NCBI GenBank assembly: GCA_020746105.1
Contig: CM036619.1
Span: 9,772,238 to 9,836,237, forward strand
DNA length: 64,000 nucleotides
Direction of reading: 5' to 3'
Source of the DNA: Trogon surrucura
Taxonomy: Eukaryota; Chordata; Aves; Trogoniformes; Trogonidae
Numbering within the stretch: the first letter of the stretch is position 1; every line of letters starts with the position of its first letter. Both the position numbers and the translations under genes were made by a program. Below, piece by piece: positions 12,826 through 24,115 of this stretch. The notes beneath the pieces were generated by a model. That model was not told the origin of the DNA and did not search any database. It saw only the letters and a list, made by a program, of their open reading frames with translations.

Positions 12826-14277
12826 CTTGTGAGCAAGAATTGGAAGCAAATATAAGGTCAATTCATTCAAAGTAGAGAAAGCATTAGGAAGGATTAGGAG
12901 ACCAGTGCTGCCAGCAATGTTTTCTATGACTGTGAGGAAACCATGTTACTTTGGGATGTCTTTATTTCCCCTTTTGATTCCTCATTTACCTTGGCGTGGA
13001 GCACACGGCTGCCAGTAGTGTACCCGGTAGAATGGCAGTCTTATCCCTGCAATGTCCCCTGGTTAAGGTTGACATCTAAGTAATCACTTATATAATTACA
13101 GTTCGTCATAGATAAATATTCTCAGTGTGTAACTACCTTAATGGTCAGGTTTTCTCAGCAATCACCTTCTAACCTTGAAAAGTTACAAGGTTTTTTAGGA
13201 GATTCCTGAAAATGCACCTTTCCCTGTAAATCTAACGTGAAAAACAGTGTTATTGCTAGAAAAAACTGATCAGCTTTCATCACTGGGAACAGAACTGGGG
13301 TTTTGTTATGCAGTCCCACAAATGAAGGATCAAGGCTCAGTTTCTACTTTCTTTTTAACATTTTTTTCATTTTTGAGATGGCTTAACAACCCCTCCAGAG
13401 TTTCACGCTGTGAAAGATAACATCAGGCTAAACCAAGCAATGTTTTGGCGGCTTCAACCAATCTGGATATCTGGTGAAAATTTCATCTTCCTTTCCAGAC
13501 TGGGCTGTTTGGATTTGAGGAGCAAATAATTTAGACAAAATTATCTTTGTTCAAAGTGCTATGTATCAGATAAAACAATGTTTCTTCAAGCTGCTCTATA
13601 TCAGACCAGCTAAGTATGAAGCTGTAAGAATTGATGGTCCCATTGCACTGTTGCTTTCCTCACTGGTTGAGACAGAAAGAAGCTTTTAATGTGGGAAATC
13701 CACAAGCATTTTTCCATCATGTTACTTCACATTAGTTCATCCTTTTAAATAAATATTTTGCCTGTACATCACTACCAAAAAGAGGATTTTTTCTCAATAT
13801 GACCCTCCTCCAGAACAAAATATGTAGAGAGTCTGGCTTCAGGTTAAGCAAACAGGAGCAGCACATTGTGGTTAGAGAAGCAGCCTTGGGAAGGGCTGTT
13901 TGCAGTCCCACCTCCAGTACACATGTAAGGAAGTGTGTTGTTGAACACCAGATGTCTCCTGCTAGTTCATGCAGCCTAAAAGTTTCTGCTGTTGCACTTG
14001 TACCCATGTCTGTGGTGAGTGAAGACATAGCAGCAGTTACCACCTGATTTTCAGCTCAGCCCTGCTGGCATTAACTGTGGGCAAAGCAGGGTTAACAAGA
14101 TCAGCTTTCACAGGTGTCTCCTTCATCCTAGGTCACAACCCAAGATCTGTTTTAATTTCACCTACCTATGAGGACTCAAAACTTCAGTGGAGTTCCAGGC
14201 TGAGAAGTCTGGACACAGCCCTGTGCATCCTGTGACATGCAGCGAGTGAATGAAAAAAAAAGAGGAGGGCGGGGAAT
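12826..14277. other. unique DNA, no gene seen
   Basis: Frames open on both strands at 13732-14047 (103 codons minus, 82 codons plus) overlap each other almost completely and show no motif, so at most one could be real and probably neither is. A short A-run lies just before the CR1 tail at 14278. Confidence 0.45.
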
Positions 14278-14375
14278 ATAGAATCATAGAATGGCCTAGG
14301 TTGGAAGGACCTTAGAGATCATCTAATCCAACCTCCCTGTCATGGACAGGGACATCTCTCAACTATATTACTAGA
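14278..14375 (-). mobile_element. CR1 LINE 3' tail, short
   Basis: ATAGAATCATAGAAT followed by 'aggttggaaggaccttagagatcatctaatccaacc' (given here only as the family signature) is the reverse complement of the CR1 3' untranslated end. About 100 bases remain before similarity stops in 'ctcaactatattac'. It is noncoding and strongly 5'-truncated. Confidence 0.9.
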
Positions 14376-15526
14376 AGTGATACAAATACTAAATTCAACT
14401 GCAAAATAAGTTGTTTCAGGTTCTGAAACCAACCACCAGCTTTTGAAAGTTGATCTGTGCAAGACGTCTGTAAAGTATTTCTAAATGCAAAACCATGTCA
14501 GTCTTGGGAAATCCCTTCAGATAAAAATAGTTTCAGGCTGCTTTTATGGTCTGAAAGAGGGAGATGACAGTAGGAGGTAAAAGAAATTAAGTCATGTAGT
14601 GACATAGAAAGATGGGGAAAAGACTGTTTTCAGTGAAATCACACCCATACAAATGCAGTCATGCCCTCTGTCAGCTCTCTCCTGCACCTTTTAGTATTTT
14701 TGAAAGCTCTAGGCCATTCCTTTTCTTCCAAGTCTTAAATCTGCTTTGATGGGATCAGTGGTGTTGGGTGCATGAGTGAACACATTAAATCTTGCATCTG
14801 CTACATATTTGCCTGTGATTGCCGTGGGTGGGACTCACTAGTGTGGATGGCCAATGCTCCTGTCCCAGCTCAGGCTGTAAACAGCAGGTCAGGGACCCGG
14901 TCAATCCACTTGCTGATGTGGCTCAATGCGAGAGTAAAAGTAGGATTTCACCCTAGATGAGAGGATACCCCAGATCATGGTTTTCCCTTGTTGCATGCTT
15001 ATTTGAAAGCTTGCGTCTCTTTCCGGTTTTTACAGATTACTCAAGACAATTTCAAGCCCTTCTTTCATTTTTTTTTCAGCTATGAAGAAACTTTACTTTC
15101 ACAAACAATCCATTAGAGAAAGTCGTGCTCCATTGACTTGGCTACAGTTTTGTGAGACAGCTGCTGCTGCTGTTGCTAAAGGGGCTGGCCAGCTTCCCTA
15201 CCTCTTGTTTGTGTTTTGATTTGTTACTTATATGAAGAGAAAAGTATCTTATTTAATCAAAATATTTAGACTTTCTATGTTTTTTACTGCCTTTTTTCTT
15301 TTCAACTTTGTAGAAAGCTATTGCTGCTTCGTAACAAACCTCTCATGACTGGCAATGACACTCAAGAATTAGAAAAGATAACACATTCCTGCCCCATTCT
15401 TAAGGGGAATCTCTTTTATGTTTTTTTCCTTTCTACTGAATGGGAAGACTAACCATGAAGGTAGGTGCTAGGAAGCAAATAATCAAGCACACAAGCATTC
15501 CTGAAGTGACAGCTAGATGACTTTCA
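14376..15526. other. unique DNA, no gene seen
   Basis: No repeat family or exon recognised. A T-run lies near 15067-15078, and a short GCTGCTGCTGCT run near 15161-15173. Confidence 0.45.
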
Positions 15527-15985
15527 ATGAGCTTTTTTTTTCACCTGACTGTTAATCCTTCTTTCAGAATCCCTGGGAATCAGTACTTGCTGCAGGCAAT
15601 CTTTTATTTGGAACAAATTCCACAACTTTTTTTCAGGAAAAAATGGACAATGACAAAATATCCCGAAACAATTCCCTTTGAGCCTTACCAGAATTTAAGT
15701 ATGAGTGAATTAAATTTAAGAGACTTTCTGAATGATGAACAGGAAGGGCACAATAACCTCTACTGTGGCAAAAGAACACATTCTCTCACAAACAGAAAAC
15801 AATCACTTTTTGAAATGTCAGAGGCTATCCACAAACTTTTACACACTTCCAGATACAAATACCTTTACATAATCGGTATTATAGTAGTATTTTTGTTTCA
15901 TTTGTTGATATTACCCAAATTCAATGATATTTATGTTGGTACAGCCATTATGGCCCAAGTGAAAGTCAGAATGATCTTGAATTAG
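15527..15985 (+). other. unexplained 152-codon ORF with one membrane segment
   Basis: The longest open frame in the window outside retrotransposons. I do not recognise the protein. Residues 1-40 look random and include a T-run; from about residue 42 composition becomes protein-like: a polar segment with an acidic patch (NDEQEG, 69-74), basic residues (GKRTHSLTNRK, 81-91), then a hydrophobic stretch at about 112-130 (YLYIIGIIVVFLFHLLILP) preceded by Arg/Lys, which would suit a single-pass membrane anchor. A splice-acceptor-like sequence (ACTTTTTTTCAG, ending 15636) sits inside the frame, so a real exon could begin at 15637. The ATG at 15527 has a stop two codons upstream. It ends just before a CR1 copy. 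It may be an exon, a decayed gene or chance. Confidence 0.2.
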
Positions 15986-16024
15986 CTCTCCAATCTTCGG
16001 CTGATGTCATGCCCAAACATTACG

Positions 16025-16710
16025 ATCACAGAATCACAGAAATGTTGAGGCTGGAAAAGACCTCTGAGATCATCAAGTCCAACCTGTGACCCAACACCAT
16101 CACATTGGCCAGACCACGGCACTAAGTGCCACATCCAACCTCCCCTTAAACACCTCCAGGGACGATGACTCCACCACTTCCCTGGGCAGCACATCCCAGT
16201 GCCTGAGCACCCTCTCCGTGAGGAAGGGCTTCTTGAGATCAAACCTGAATCTTCCCTGACACAGTTTCAGGCTGTGCCCTCTTGTCCTGTCACTGGTTGC
16301 CCAGGAGAAGAGCCCGACCCCCACCTGACTGCACCCTCCCTTCAGGCAGTTGTAGAGAGTGAGAAGGTCCCCTCTGAGTCTCCTCTTCTCCAGGCTGAAC
16401 ACCCCCAGCTCCCTCAGCCTCTCCTCACAGGACTTTCCCTCCAGTCCCTTCCCCAGCCTTGTTGCTCTCCTCTGGACCCACTCCAGCCCCTCAATGTCTT
16501 TCTTGCAGTGAAGGGCCCAGACCTGCACACAGGGCTCGAGGTGAGGCCTCCCCAGTGCTGAGCACAGGGGCAGAATTACATCCCTGCTCCTGCTGGCCAC
16601 ACTGTTCCTGACACAAGCCAGGATGCCGCTGGCCTTCTGGGCCACCTGGGCACACTGGTGGCTCATGTTCAACCGGTTGTCAACCAGTACTCCCAGGTCC
16701 CTCTCTTTCT
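16025..16710 (-). mobile_element. CR1 LINE 3' fragment, different subfamily
   Basis: Minus-strand CR1 of about 690 bases, with tail units ATCACAGA at 16025-16041 and 5' truncation near 16710. The 3' end reads 'ggctggaaaagacctctgag ...' and continues through a segment with 'ccaacaccatca', distinct from the 6002/23699/60612 group, so it belongs to another CR1 subfamily. It is GC-richer than its surroundings. No target duplication was found. Confidence 0.92.
16100..16672 (-). pseudogene. CR1 ORF2 C-terminal remnant, 190 codons
   Basis: Open frame covering the part of CR1 ORF2 after the reverse transcriptase: '[38 protein letters not shown]', then '[13 protein letters not shown]', 'VQRRATRL' and '[14 protein letters not shown]'. 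No RT catalytic motif is included. The frame has no stop to its end, suggesting moderate age. The ATG is internal to the original protein. Confidence 0.85.
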
Positions 16711-19700
16711 GAGTAACACTTTTGAGTGTTTCAAGGACCTTACAGCACCTGACAGCTGTAGGTATGAGAGTTTATCTATGGGTGTTGATTCTGCAGTGTC
16801 AGTTGCTATTTGCTGGAGGGTGGTGTTATTTCTGGACAGTTTGTGCCTTGAACATTGTCAGACTGTTCTAGTATCAAAAAAACATCCTGTGTTTCACTCA
16901 CACAGAGTGTGAACATTTTTTTTCCTAATAAAACTAAGTGGATATTCGTAATTTCATTCTTCTGATCTTGGAAATGAACACTTGTCTTGAGCTACAGCCT
17001 ATCTTTCTTTCTGCCTCCTTTCCAGGGTCGTGAAGGTTCCTCCAATAAGCTCTCTAGATGTCAAGGACCTCAGCTGAGTTCCCCTGCATCACGTTCTCCA
17101 GGAAGATGGAGGTCAGCCTCTCTGATATTGATGCAAGTCTGTAATTACCTATCTACCTTCTGCATCCTGCAGCAGGATTTCCAGGGTTACACAGGAAACG
17201 TGAAGCAGAACCAAGGATTTAATGCAAAACTAACTGATGGAGCAAAACCAAGGATTTAATGCAAAGCTAACTTTTAATTCTCTTTTAGGGTCTGAATCAG
17301 AAAACAAGCATTTTTCTTTAACCTGCTGCAAAACTGCCAGTCAACAGATTGAGCTATATCACAAATACAACAGGAAATAGGAATGAACATTTCCTCTACT
17401 TCTTTTTATTTCCTGTCTCTGTCTTTCAGATGCAAACAAACAAAATCCAACTTCTGCTTTCTAATTACAGCAAAACATTTACTGTGAGTAGAAAATTCTG
17501 GGGGAAATTTTGGGAGTGTCTTAACTGACACCATTAAACCTAACTAGACATTCTTTCAAGGAGATTGTTACCCAATTTATGAGATTCTGCACAAGCTCTC
17601 TAGTCCACACAAAACACGTCTTGTAAACAACATTTAGACCAGTATTATTATAACCTTCAGTCAGCTACTGCTTTCAAAAGCATTTGATAGTTTTTGTGGA
17701 ATGAGTGCAACAAAGAGCAGTTATCTCACAAACCATGGATGAAAAACTGGCAACAGAGATGTTCAAATGATGGAGCAAATTCACTAGAGAATAATTATTG
17801 ATTGTGGTGTTCTTTCATCTAAAAGTGGATATAAGAGAAACAACATCTGCGGGAAGACAGAGTATCTTTTATTATGCCAGCTAGTACAGGTGAAAAAGAA
17901 CCCAAACTGTTAAGTCCACATCCCTTTCCTGCATCAGCTCTTCATGTTATGTCAGTAACTTCCACATCATCATGGCACTGCTGTCACAACAAAACTGTCT
18001 AAGGATATTACACATTCAAGGTTAATTATTGGCGTTGTACTACCTGCTTCAGCCTGGTGAGGGTAAGAGGCCTGCTAGGTAGAATTATTCTGTTCTTGGT
18101 ACTCTGGAACAATGTGAAGTTGATGTTACTGACACAAGTAACTACTGGTGTAAAGCAGAGAAAAGGTTTGGAGACGCATGTAGGAAGGAAACAGGAGTGC
18201 TAAAGAGATTTCATTTCTCTATTTCTTTCCTCTCTCTTAAAAGTAAAAAGCCCTAGAGAAACATTTAAGATCTACCACAAATCTATGGAAGCAAACTTTG
18301 ATCTGCATAGAAAACAATTTCTATTTGTGAATGCAGTTGTGTGAGCCTACCCTCTGTCTATAAAGTTTATTGCATATCCTTTTGCCACTGACCTGGTTTA
18401 ACTATTCCATTATTCAATTGTAGCATTTAAATATGTGAATTGATCTGTTCTAGAAAATCTTTCAAATTTGTTTTCTTCAAAATGGAGGCAGTGGAGTATT
18501 CTGTTCTCCAACTGACGTGAGAAAATAAGATTCAAACTTGCGAGCTCGCTTGCTTTGAATGAAAGTCTGTTGTAAATACAAGAGTCAAATGTTGTTGGGA
18601 GAGTGTTTTTGCTGTGGGTCGGGTCTGTTTCTTATTTATTGCTGAACACACGTAGGCAGGAGCATTCACGCTGCACTGCAGTAAAATCTAAAATGCCGTT
18701 GGAATGTATTTGTGACATCATGAAAAGAAATCATCAAACTCCAAGATTTTTTCTTGGAAAATTGAAAACATGAAATTGAAGAAAACTTACTTTTGCTTTT
18801 TACTTATTTATTTAGTTTTGGATTTTGCATGGAATGGTAGAAAGTCACTGTTTTAACTCACGTATTCTCATAAAGATGCATCCCAGCGGTTCTTTATAAC
18901 CTTTCTAACGAATAGCTTCTTCTGTCATTACAAGACCTGAATCTGTCAAAGATTTTCTATTCACACTGTACATTAAAAATATCCTACTTTCATCCATGGA
19001 TTTTTTTTTCTTTCCCTGTGAACCACACTGATGTATCGATTGTGACCAACACAGTGCCTTATTTTCTTGCTAGTAACTGGACTTGTGCAAGACATGGTAA
19101 AACTTTGGAGAGGTGGAAAGAGGCAGACGCTTCCCGAAGGGAGGTCAGTATTAATATGGGGACAACTATGGAGAAACCTCAGGGGCACAATGCTTCAGTC
19201 TTCCACAGCTCTCAGCCAAGCGTAGACGTACACGTTCTAATGAAGCAGAAAAGGGGAAAGATGTTTCCTTGGCTTTCCCACTCACTCCTGTATAATTCCT
19301 CTTTATGTTATTAACTGTCTCTTCAAACGACAGTATAGTTTGCAGGTGTCCTAAAGTTTGCTGGACCAATATATAACTGTGAGGCTGAGCATTTTATATT
19401 CCTGGCTCATCTGCACCCATCCAAATACCAAACTAGTAAGAAATGAAAGAGCATGGGAGAGTAGAATTATAACTTAAAAGTCACTGAGTCCAACAAGTAA
19501 TTTAGGCAATGTCATGCAGTATTCATTCAGTGAGAACTTTGAATTGCTGCTGTGTATAATATACATTAGTAGGATTTTGAACCAGGTAGTGATGGAAGAG
19601 GAAGAGAAAGGCCCTTTATTCATTAATTTATTTGTTGGTTTATTTACTTATTTATTAGTTACTTCTGTATACATCACAGGAAAAATCAAGAGAGGAACAC

Positions 19701-21209
19701 TGGATCCAGATGTGGTTGCTAGAGCAGGAGAAACAGGAACAGATACAAAATGTTGTAACAAAAATAATTAGGGGGTTGAAGTACATATCTTCCTGTGGGA
19801 GACCTGAAGAACTGAATCTGCTCTGCTTATCTGATGACTGAGAGAAGAACTGATTACAAAACATTTGCATTCATGAGGAGAAAATAGAGCTCCTGCATCT
19901 AGTGAAGAAAAGCATAACAAGAATTAGTGACTAGAAGCTTCAGCCGCAAAACTTGGAATTGGAAATTTTACACATATTTCTAAAAAATGAGGTTGATTGA
20001 TCAAGAGTTTAAAACTCCTAAAGGAGATATTGCATGCTTTGGCTATAGTTGGATGATATGCTAAAATTGTCTGTAGGGCTACTAGTCATAGGTCATAGAA
20101 TCATAACACCCTTGCCACAATGTGTGATCACTGAGACAGGAAATGATTTTTCTCCTTGTTTGTATCTATTCTAGTGTCCATCCACACCACTGCTTTCTTA
20201 ATCTCTATCTGCTCATTTGCCCCAACAGTACCTGTCCTCAGATGTCATTAACATTCTTTTAAATAGAGATTTGGAAGTCCAAATGAGGTTTCTCTTCAAA
20301 AAAGGACTTTAGTCAAGATTTTTTTGATCTTTGGCCATTCACTTTGCAGCTCATTAGTCACAAGATCGTGTTTTGTGGGATTTTCCCTTTGCCTCAGACT
20401 TTTGGTTCAAGCTTCGATTTTGATATGATAGCAAGGCTGTGGTTTGGGATAATCATTCCTGTTCAAGCTGCAGGCCAGTGCCATGAATGCTTCCTTTGTC
20501 TCCCCAGTTCCGATTATTCCCATTGACATCCAAGCCAGGAGAGGAACTAAATAGTTGACCTCAGGTGATAGAGGGAAGTTGCTATGCAAGTTATCCACTG
20601 GCAAGGAGCTCAGTGATGGGGTCTAGTATGCCAGGGATTTTGAAGTCCACTGTCAGATAATCTATCAGGTTCAATAAAAGCCTTGTTTCTTTGAACATTA
20701 ACACAATAACTGGTGGTAAACTTTCCTTTAGAGTGAACCAACAAAATCCCTCTGAAATAAAATGTATTTTTGTGATCTGGAGTTCTTCTCAAAAGAAAAC
20801 TCTCTTAATGAGTAGTAAGGATGAGATTGAGATTTGTGTCGCTGATCATATAGTCCTCTAATACTATTCCAGAAGAGTTTTTTGTCCTCCAACATCACTA
20901 CATCTCCTGATGCCCTACTCCAGGACAACAAAAAAAAGAGACTAGCTCACCAGGGTATAGCACAGATCCTGCATTGGGTTTAATATTTTGAATTGAAAAT
21001 ACATTTAATAAGTGAAAATTTTGTCTTAGGACCATGGAGACCTATGGAGTTGTTCCAAGAATTACGAAATGAGGATACGGAAAGTTCTGTGTGGAGGAGC
21101 AAGCCCCAAACTGTGAGCTGCAACCACTCTGTAGTACTTGACCTGGTGGACAGGGATTATTCCCCAGAGTGGACATATTTAACAGCATATGTATAACCAT
21201 CTGTGCTGT
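16711..21209. other. unique DNA, no gene seen
   Basis: About 4.5 kb without an identifiable mobile element. It contains the direct repeat at 17209-17272. Small frames (under 100 codons) have no motif. A lone TCATAGAATCAT near 20094 resembles a CR1 tail but nothing of CR1 follows it. Confidence 0.45.
17209..17272. repeat. 27-bp direct repeat, period 37
   Basis: Copies at 17209-17235 and 17246-17272 differ at one base (GCAAAACTAACT versus GCAAAGCTAACT) and are separated by 10 bases. This is a local tandem duplication of about 37 bases. Confidence 0.85.
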
Positions 21210-21403
21210 GTTCTTGTTTTGGTTTGGCCTGGCCAGATTTCGGCGGCGGGGGGGGAGCTGCAGGGTGGCTTCTGTAAGAAGCTGCTAGAAGCTCCCCAAG
21301 ATTGATAGAGCCAATGCCAGCCGGTTACAAAGAAGGACCCGCTGCTGGCCAAGGCTGAGCCTATCAGTAAGGTGATAGCAGAGGAACGCCTCTGTGAAAA
21401 ACA

Positions 21404-21410
21404 TATTTAA
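21404..21410 (+). promoter_or_regulatory. TATA-like motif of the LTR
   Basis: TATTTAA about 190 bases into the LTR, at the place where the U3 promoter of this avian LTR group carries 'catatttaaga'. Transcription would start some 25-30 bases downstream. Activity is not demonstrable from sequence. Confidence 0.5.
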
Positions 21411-21841
21411 GAACGGGAAAAAGAACTGCACCATAACAGCTGGCACAGAGATGGAGGAGTGAGAATCTGTACAGACACCAAGGTCAGTGAGGAAGGAGTG
21501 GGGGGAGGATGAGCTCCAGGCGCCGGAGCAGAAGGAGTCCCCCGGGTCTATGGTGAAGACCATGGTGAAGCGGGTTGTCCCCCTGCAGCCCATGGGCGAG
21601 GTGCAGAAGTCCACCGTGAGGATCACCGCATAGATGTCCACGAGGACTCCACGCCGTGTGGGTGGATGCCTGAAGGGGACTGTAGCCCATGGGAAGCCTG
21701 CATCAGAGCGAGTCGCTGCCGGAACCTGTAGCCCGTGGAAGAGAGGAATGCCCACGCTGGAGCAGGTTGGCTGGTGGGGCTTTTGGGACGCTGCGGGTGG
21801 CCCACGCTGGAGCAGTTTCCCCCGAAGGACTGCGCCTCAGA

Positions 21842-21870
21842 CTCACGAGGGGTGGGCTGCCCCTCGTGAG
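21842..21870 (+). repeat. perfect 11-bp stem hairpin inside the LTR
   Basis: CTCACGAGGGG (21842-21852) and CCCCTCGTGAG (21860-21870) are exact reverse complements with a 7-base loop. In the LTR transcript this would form a strong GC-rich stem. A weaker second stem (GGGCA ... TGCCC, about 21885-21906) follows directly. Confidence 0.8.
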
Positions 21871-22204
21871 GTGTCTCACATCGGGCAGTTTGTGATGAAT
21901 TGCCCTTCGTGGGACGACTCACGCGGAGAAGAGAGCGTGAAGCTTGTCTCCCGTGAGAGGGACCCCACAGTGGCCCTGGGGAAGAGTGAAGAGTCCTCCC
22001 CCGGAGTGAAGAAGTGGTGAAACCAACGTCGGATGAACTGACCACAGCCCCCATTCCCTGTCCCCCTGCGCCGCTCGGGGGAGGAGGTGGAGAAACCGGG
22101 ATTGATGTTAAGCCCGGGAAGAAGGGAGGGATGGGGGGAAGGTGTTCTGTTTAAGATTTGTTTGCTCTTTCTTACTTCTCACTACTCCTCTCTGATTAGT
22201 TCTT

Positions 22205-22210
22205 AATAAA
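22205..22210 (+). terminator. LTR polyadenylation signal AATAAA
   Basis: Canonical AATAAA in 'ttcttaataaatgtacc', 185 bases before the LTR end. It sets the element's orientation as plus. A G/T-rich stretch (GAGTCTGTTTTG) follows within about 25-35 bases, as expected for a functional signal. Confidence 0.75.
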
Positions 22211-22399
22211 TGTACCTAATTTCCCCAAAACTGAGTCTGTTTTGCCCGGGACGGTAAATGAGGGTGATCTCCCTGTCCTTATCTCAAAACCCTGAGCCTT
22301 TGGAGATATTTTCTCCCCCTGTTCAGCAGTGAAGGGGGGAGTGAGTGAGCGGCTGTGTGGGTACCTGGCGGCTGGCCAGGGTCAACCCACGACAGTTCT

Positions 22400-23691
22400 A
22401 AACACCAAAAGAACTAAAAACATACCATAACTACAACTGCTGATGCAAAAAAACTCTGTCAGAAAGACAAGGTTGTTAATGGCCACTGTGGTGCTGCACT
22501 AGAGTTAACACATCCTTGGTGGAAAAAAAAGATATTGAAGCTCAACATCCCGATACTTTTTCTGAAGCCAATTGGTTTTTTTTACAAGAAAGGGATGTCC
22601 TCTAGCTATCCATGGAAAATACGACCACAAACAAGATTACATGATTTATCACCTACATGCTTTGCCGTCCTTGACTAACATGACAAGGTTAATAAAATTG
22701 AGCAAGTTATCAGATCTTAATGCTGCATTGTCAGTAAGGTCCCAAAATGCTAAGCTTTTATGCTGATTTTCCTTCAGATGCTTTCATGTCCAAGAATTCA
22801 GTGTTTCTCATGGATTCACGGATTTGCTGTAACCGACAGTACATATTTACTGAATTTCACTTGATACAATGAAATTCTGAATAGAAGATGGTTGACAGTG
22901 GTGTGAAGTCAGCAAGAGGTAGACTTGCCTATGAAATGATAAACGTGCCAATACAACTGTCATGATTTAAGCAGATGGAATTTCAAGGAGGTGGGTGCCA
23001 GGACCTACAGGTCCAGGCCAAAGGGACTGCTGAGAAACACACTGAAATACATCAAGAATATATAAGATTTATATTTTGAATCCTGGATATATATAATCTG
23101 AAGTTGCAGACAACAGCTATGAAGGTTTCCCGGAAAATAATGACTTACTTCACCAGCAGGCACATTGTTCCTGTGGTTAATTATATGAACTACAGCTGGT
23201 GAGAAGGTGCAGCATTTGCACTGGGTTTTCCCCAAGCCACCCTGTTGCCATCTGCTCTCCTTTCGTCTTGCAATTATTGTGCAGAAAACAGCATGTAATT
23301 GTGAGCGCAGTAAGGAAGCTGGGGTCAGATTTGACTTTGGCATTAAGGACTCTACCTCTACCTCCAAGCCACAGCTGCTGAGGCAATATCTTGAAAGGGT
23401 CTAATAGGGTCTCTGAAAAAGCCACAGCAGCATGAGGCATAACAACAGGCCTGTGGCAGGAAGAACTGCCAAGTAATCAGGATGGGACTGTGGTTCCACT
23501 GATCTCAAAGCATCAGGCGCACACAAGCTCCTCGGCATAGTGTGAGCTGAGAAGCAGCTGTGAAAGACACTGCTACCATGAACTTAGCCAGACCAGCTGG
23601 TGTCAGCTGCAGTAGACCGCTCTGAAACGACCTGAGATACTTGCAGTGCAATGAAGTAAAGCTTTTTCTCCTGTTGAGAAGGACCTCAGCT
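22400..23691. other. unique DNA, no gene seen
   Basis: No repeat recognised. Frames up to 120 codons (23005-23367 minus) overlap others on the opposite strand and carry no motif. Confidence 0.45.
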
Positions 23692-23698
23692 TGGATGG

Positions 23699-24110
23699 AG
23701 CATCTCCCTTGTGAGAAAAGGCTGAGGGAGCTGGGGCTCTTTAGTTTGGAGAAGAGGAGACTGAGGGGTGACCTCATTAATGTTTACAAATATATCAAGG
23801 GTGAGTGTCACGAGGATGGAGCCAGGCTCTTCTAGGTGACAACCAATGATAGGACAAGGGGTAATGGGCTGAAACTGGAACATAAGAGGTTCCACTTAAA
23901 CTCGAGAAGAAACTTCTTCTCAGTGAGGGTGACGGAGCACTGGAACAGGCTACCCAGGGAGGTTGTGGAGTCTCCTTCTCTGGAGACATTCAAGACCTGC
24001 CTGGACACATTCCTGTGTAGCATAATCTAGGCGTTCCTGCTCTGGCAGGGTGATCGGACTTGATGATCTTTCGAGGTCCCTTCCAATCCCTGACATTCTA
24101 TGATTCTATG
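23699..24110 (+). mobile_element. young CR1 LINE 3' fragment with shared TAG stop
   Basis: About 410 bases of the same CR1 group as 6002-7484, starting at 'agcatctccctt' and ending in two ATTCTATG units. TGGATGG occurs across both ends (23692-23698 and 24109-24115), a 7-bp candidate target duplication overlapping the tail. In the ORF2 frame, TCG (Ser) of the 6002 copy is TAG at 23833-23835. The same TAG, together with 'caatg', 'gagcac', 'ctaccc', 'agggagg' and 'ttgtgg', is found in the copy at 60612-61165, so the two form a sub-lineage. Confidence 0.93.
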
Positions 24111-24115
24111 GATGG

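Larger units (their letters stand above)
21215..22394 (+). mobile_element. solo LTR of an avian ERVL-type retrovirus
   Basis: An 1180-base LTR with TG at 21215 and CA at 22393-22394, flanked by exact 5-bp target duplications GTTCT (21210-21214 and 22395-22399). Five-base duplications fit class III (ERVL) elements. The end 'ggctggccagggtcaaccca' and the U3 segment before the TATA motif match my recollection of common avian ERVL LTRs. Orientation follows from AATAAA at 22205-22210. No internal retroviral genes adjoin it, so recombination between two LTRs has left a solo copy. The middle (about 21480-22080) is far more GC-rich than the rest of the window; the long open frames there on both strands are a by-product of composition, not genes. 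Confidence 0.92.

Noticed and set aside
13732..14047. Frames of 103 (minus) and 82 (plus) codons covering the same bases
   Set aside because: Mutually overlapping, no recognisable domain; most simply a chance gap in stop codons.
20092..20110. TCATAGAATCAT, like a CR1 tail
   Set aside because: The downstream sequence does not follow any CR1 3' end, so a 12-base match is likely chance.
21285..22054. Long open frames (128-156 codons) on both strands in the LTR
   Set aside because: They lie in the GC-rich middle of a solo LTR where stop codons are rare by composition; frames overlap on opposite strands and show no gag, pol or env motif.
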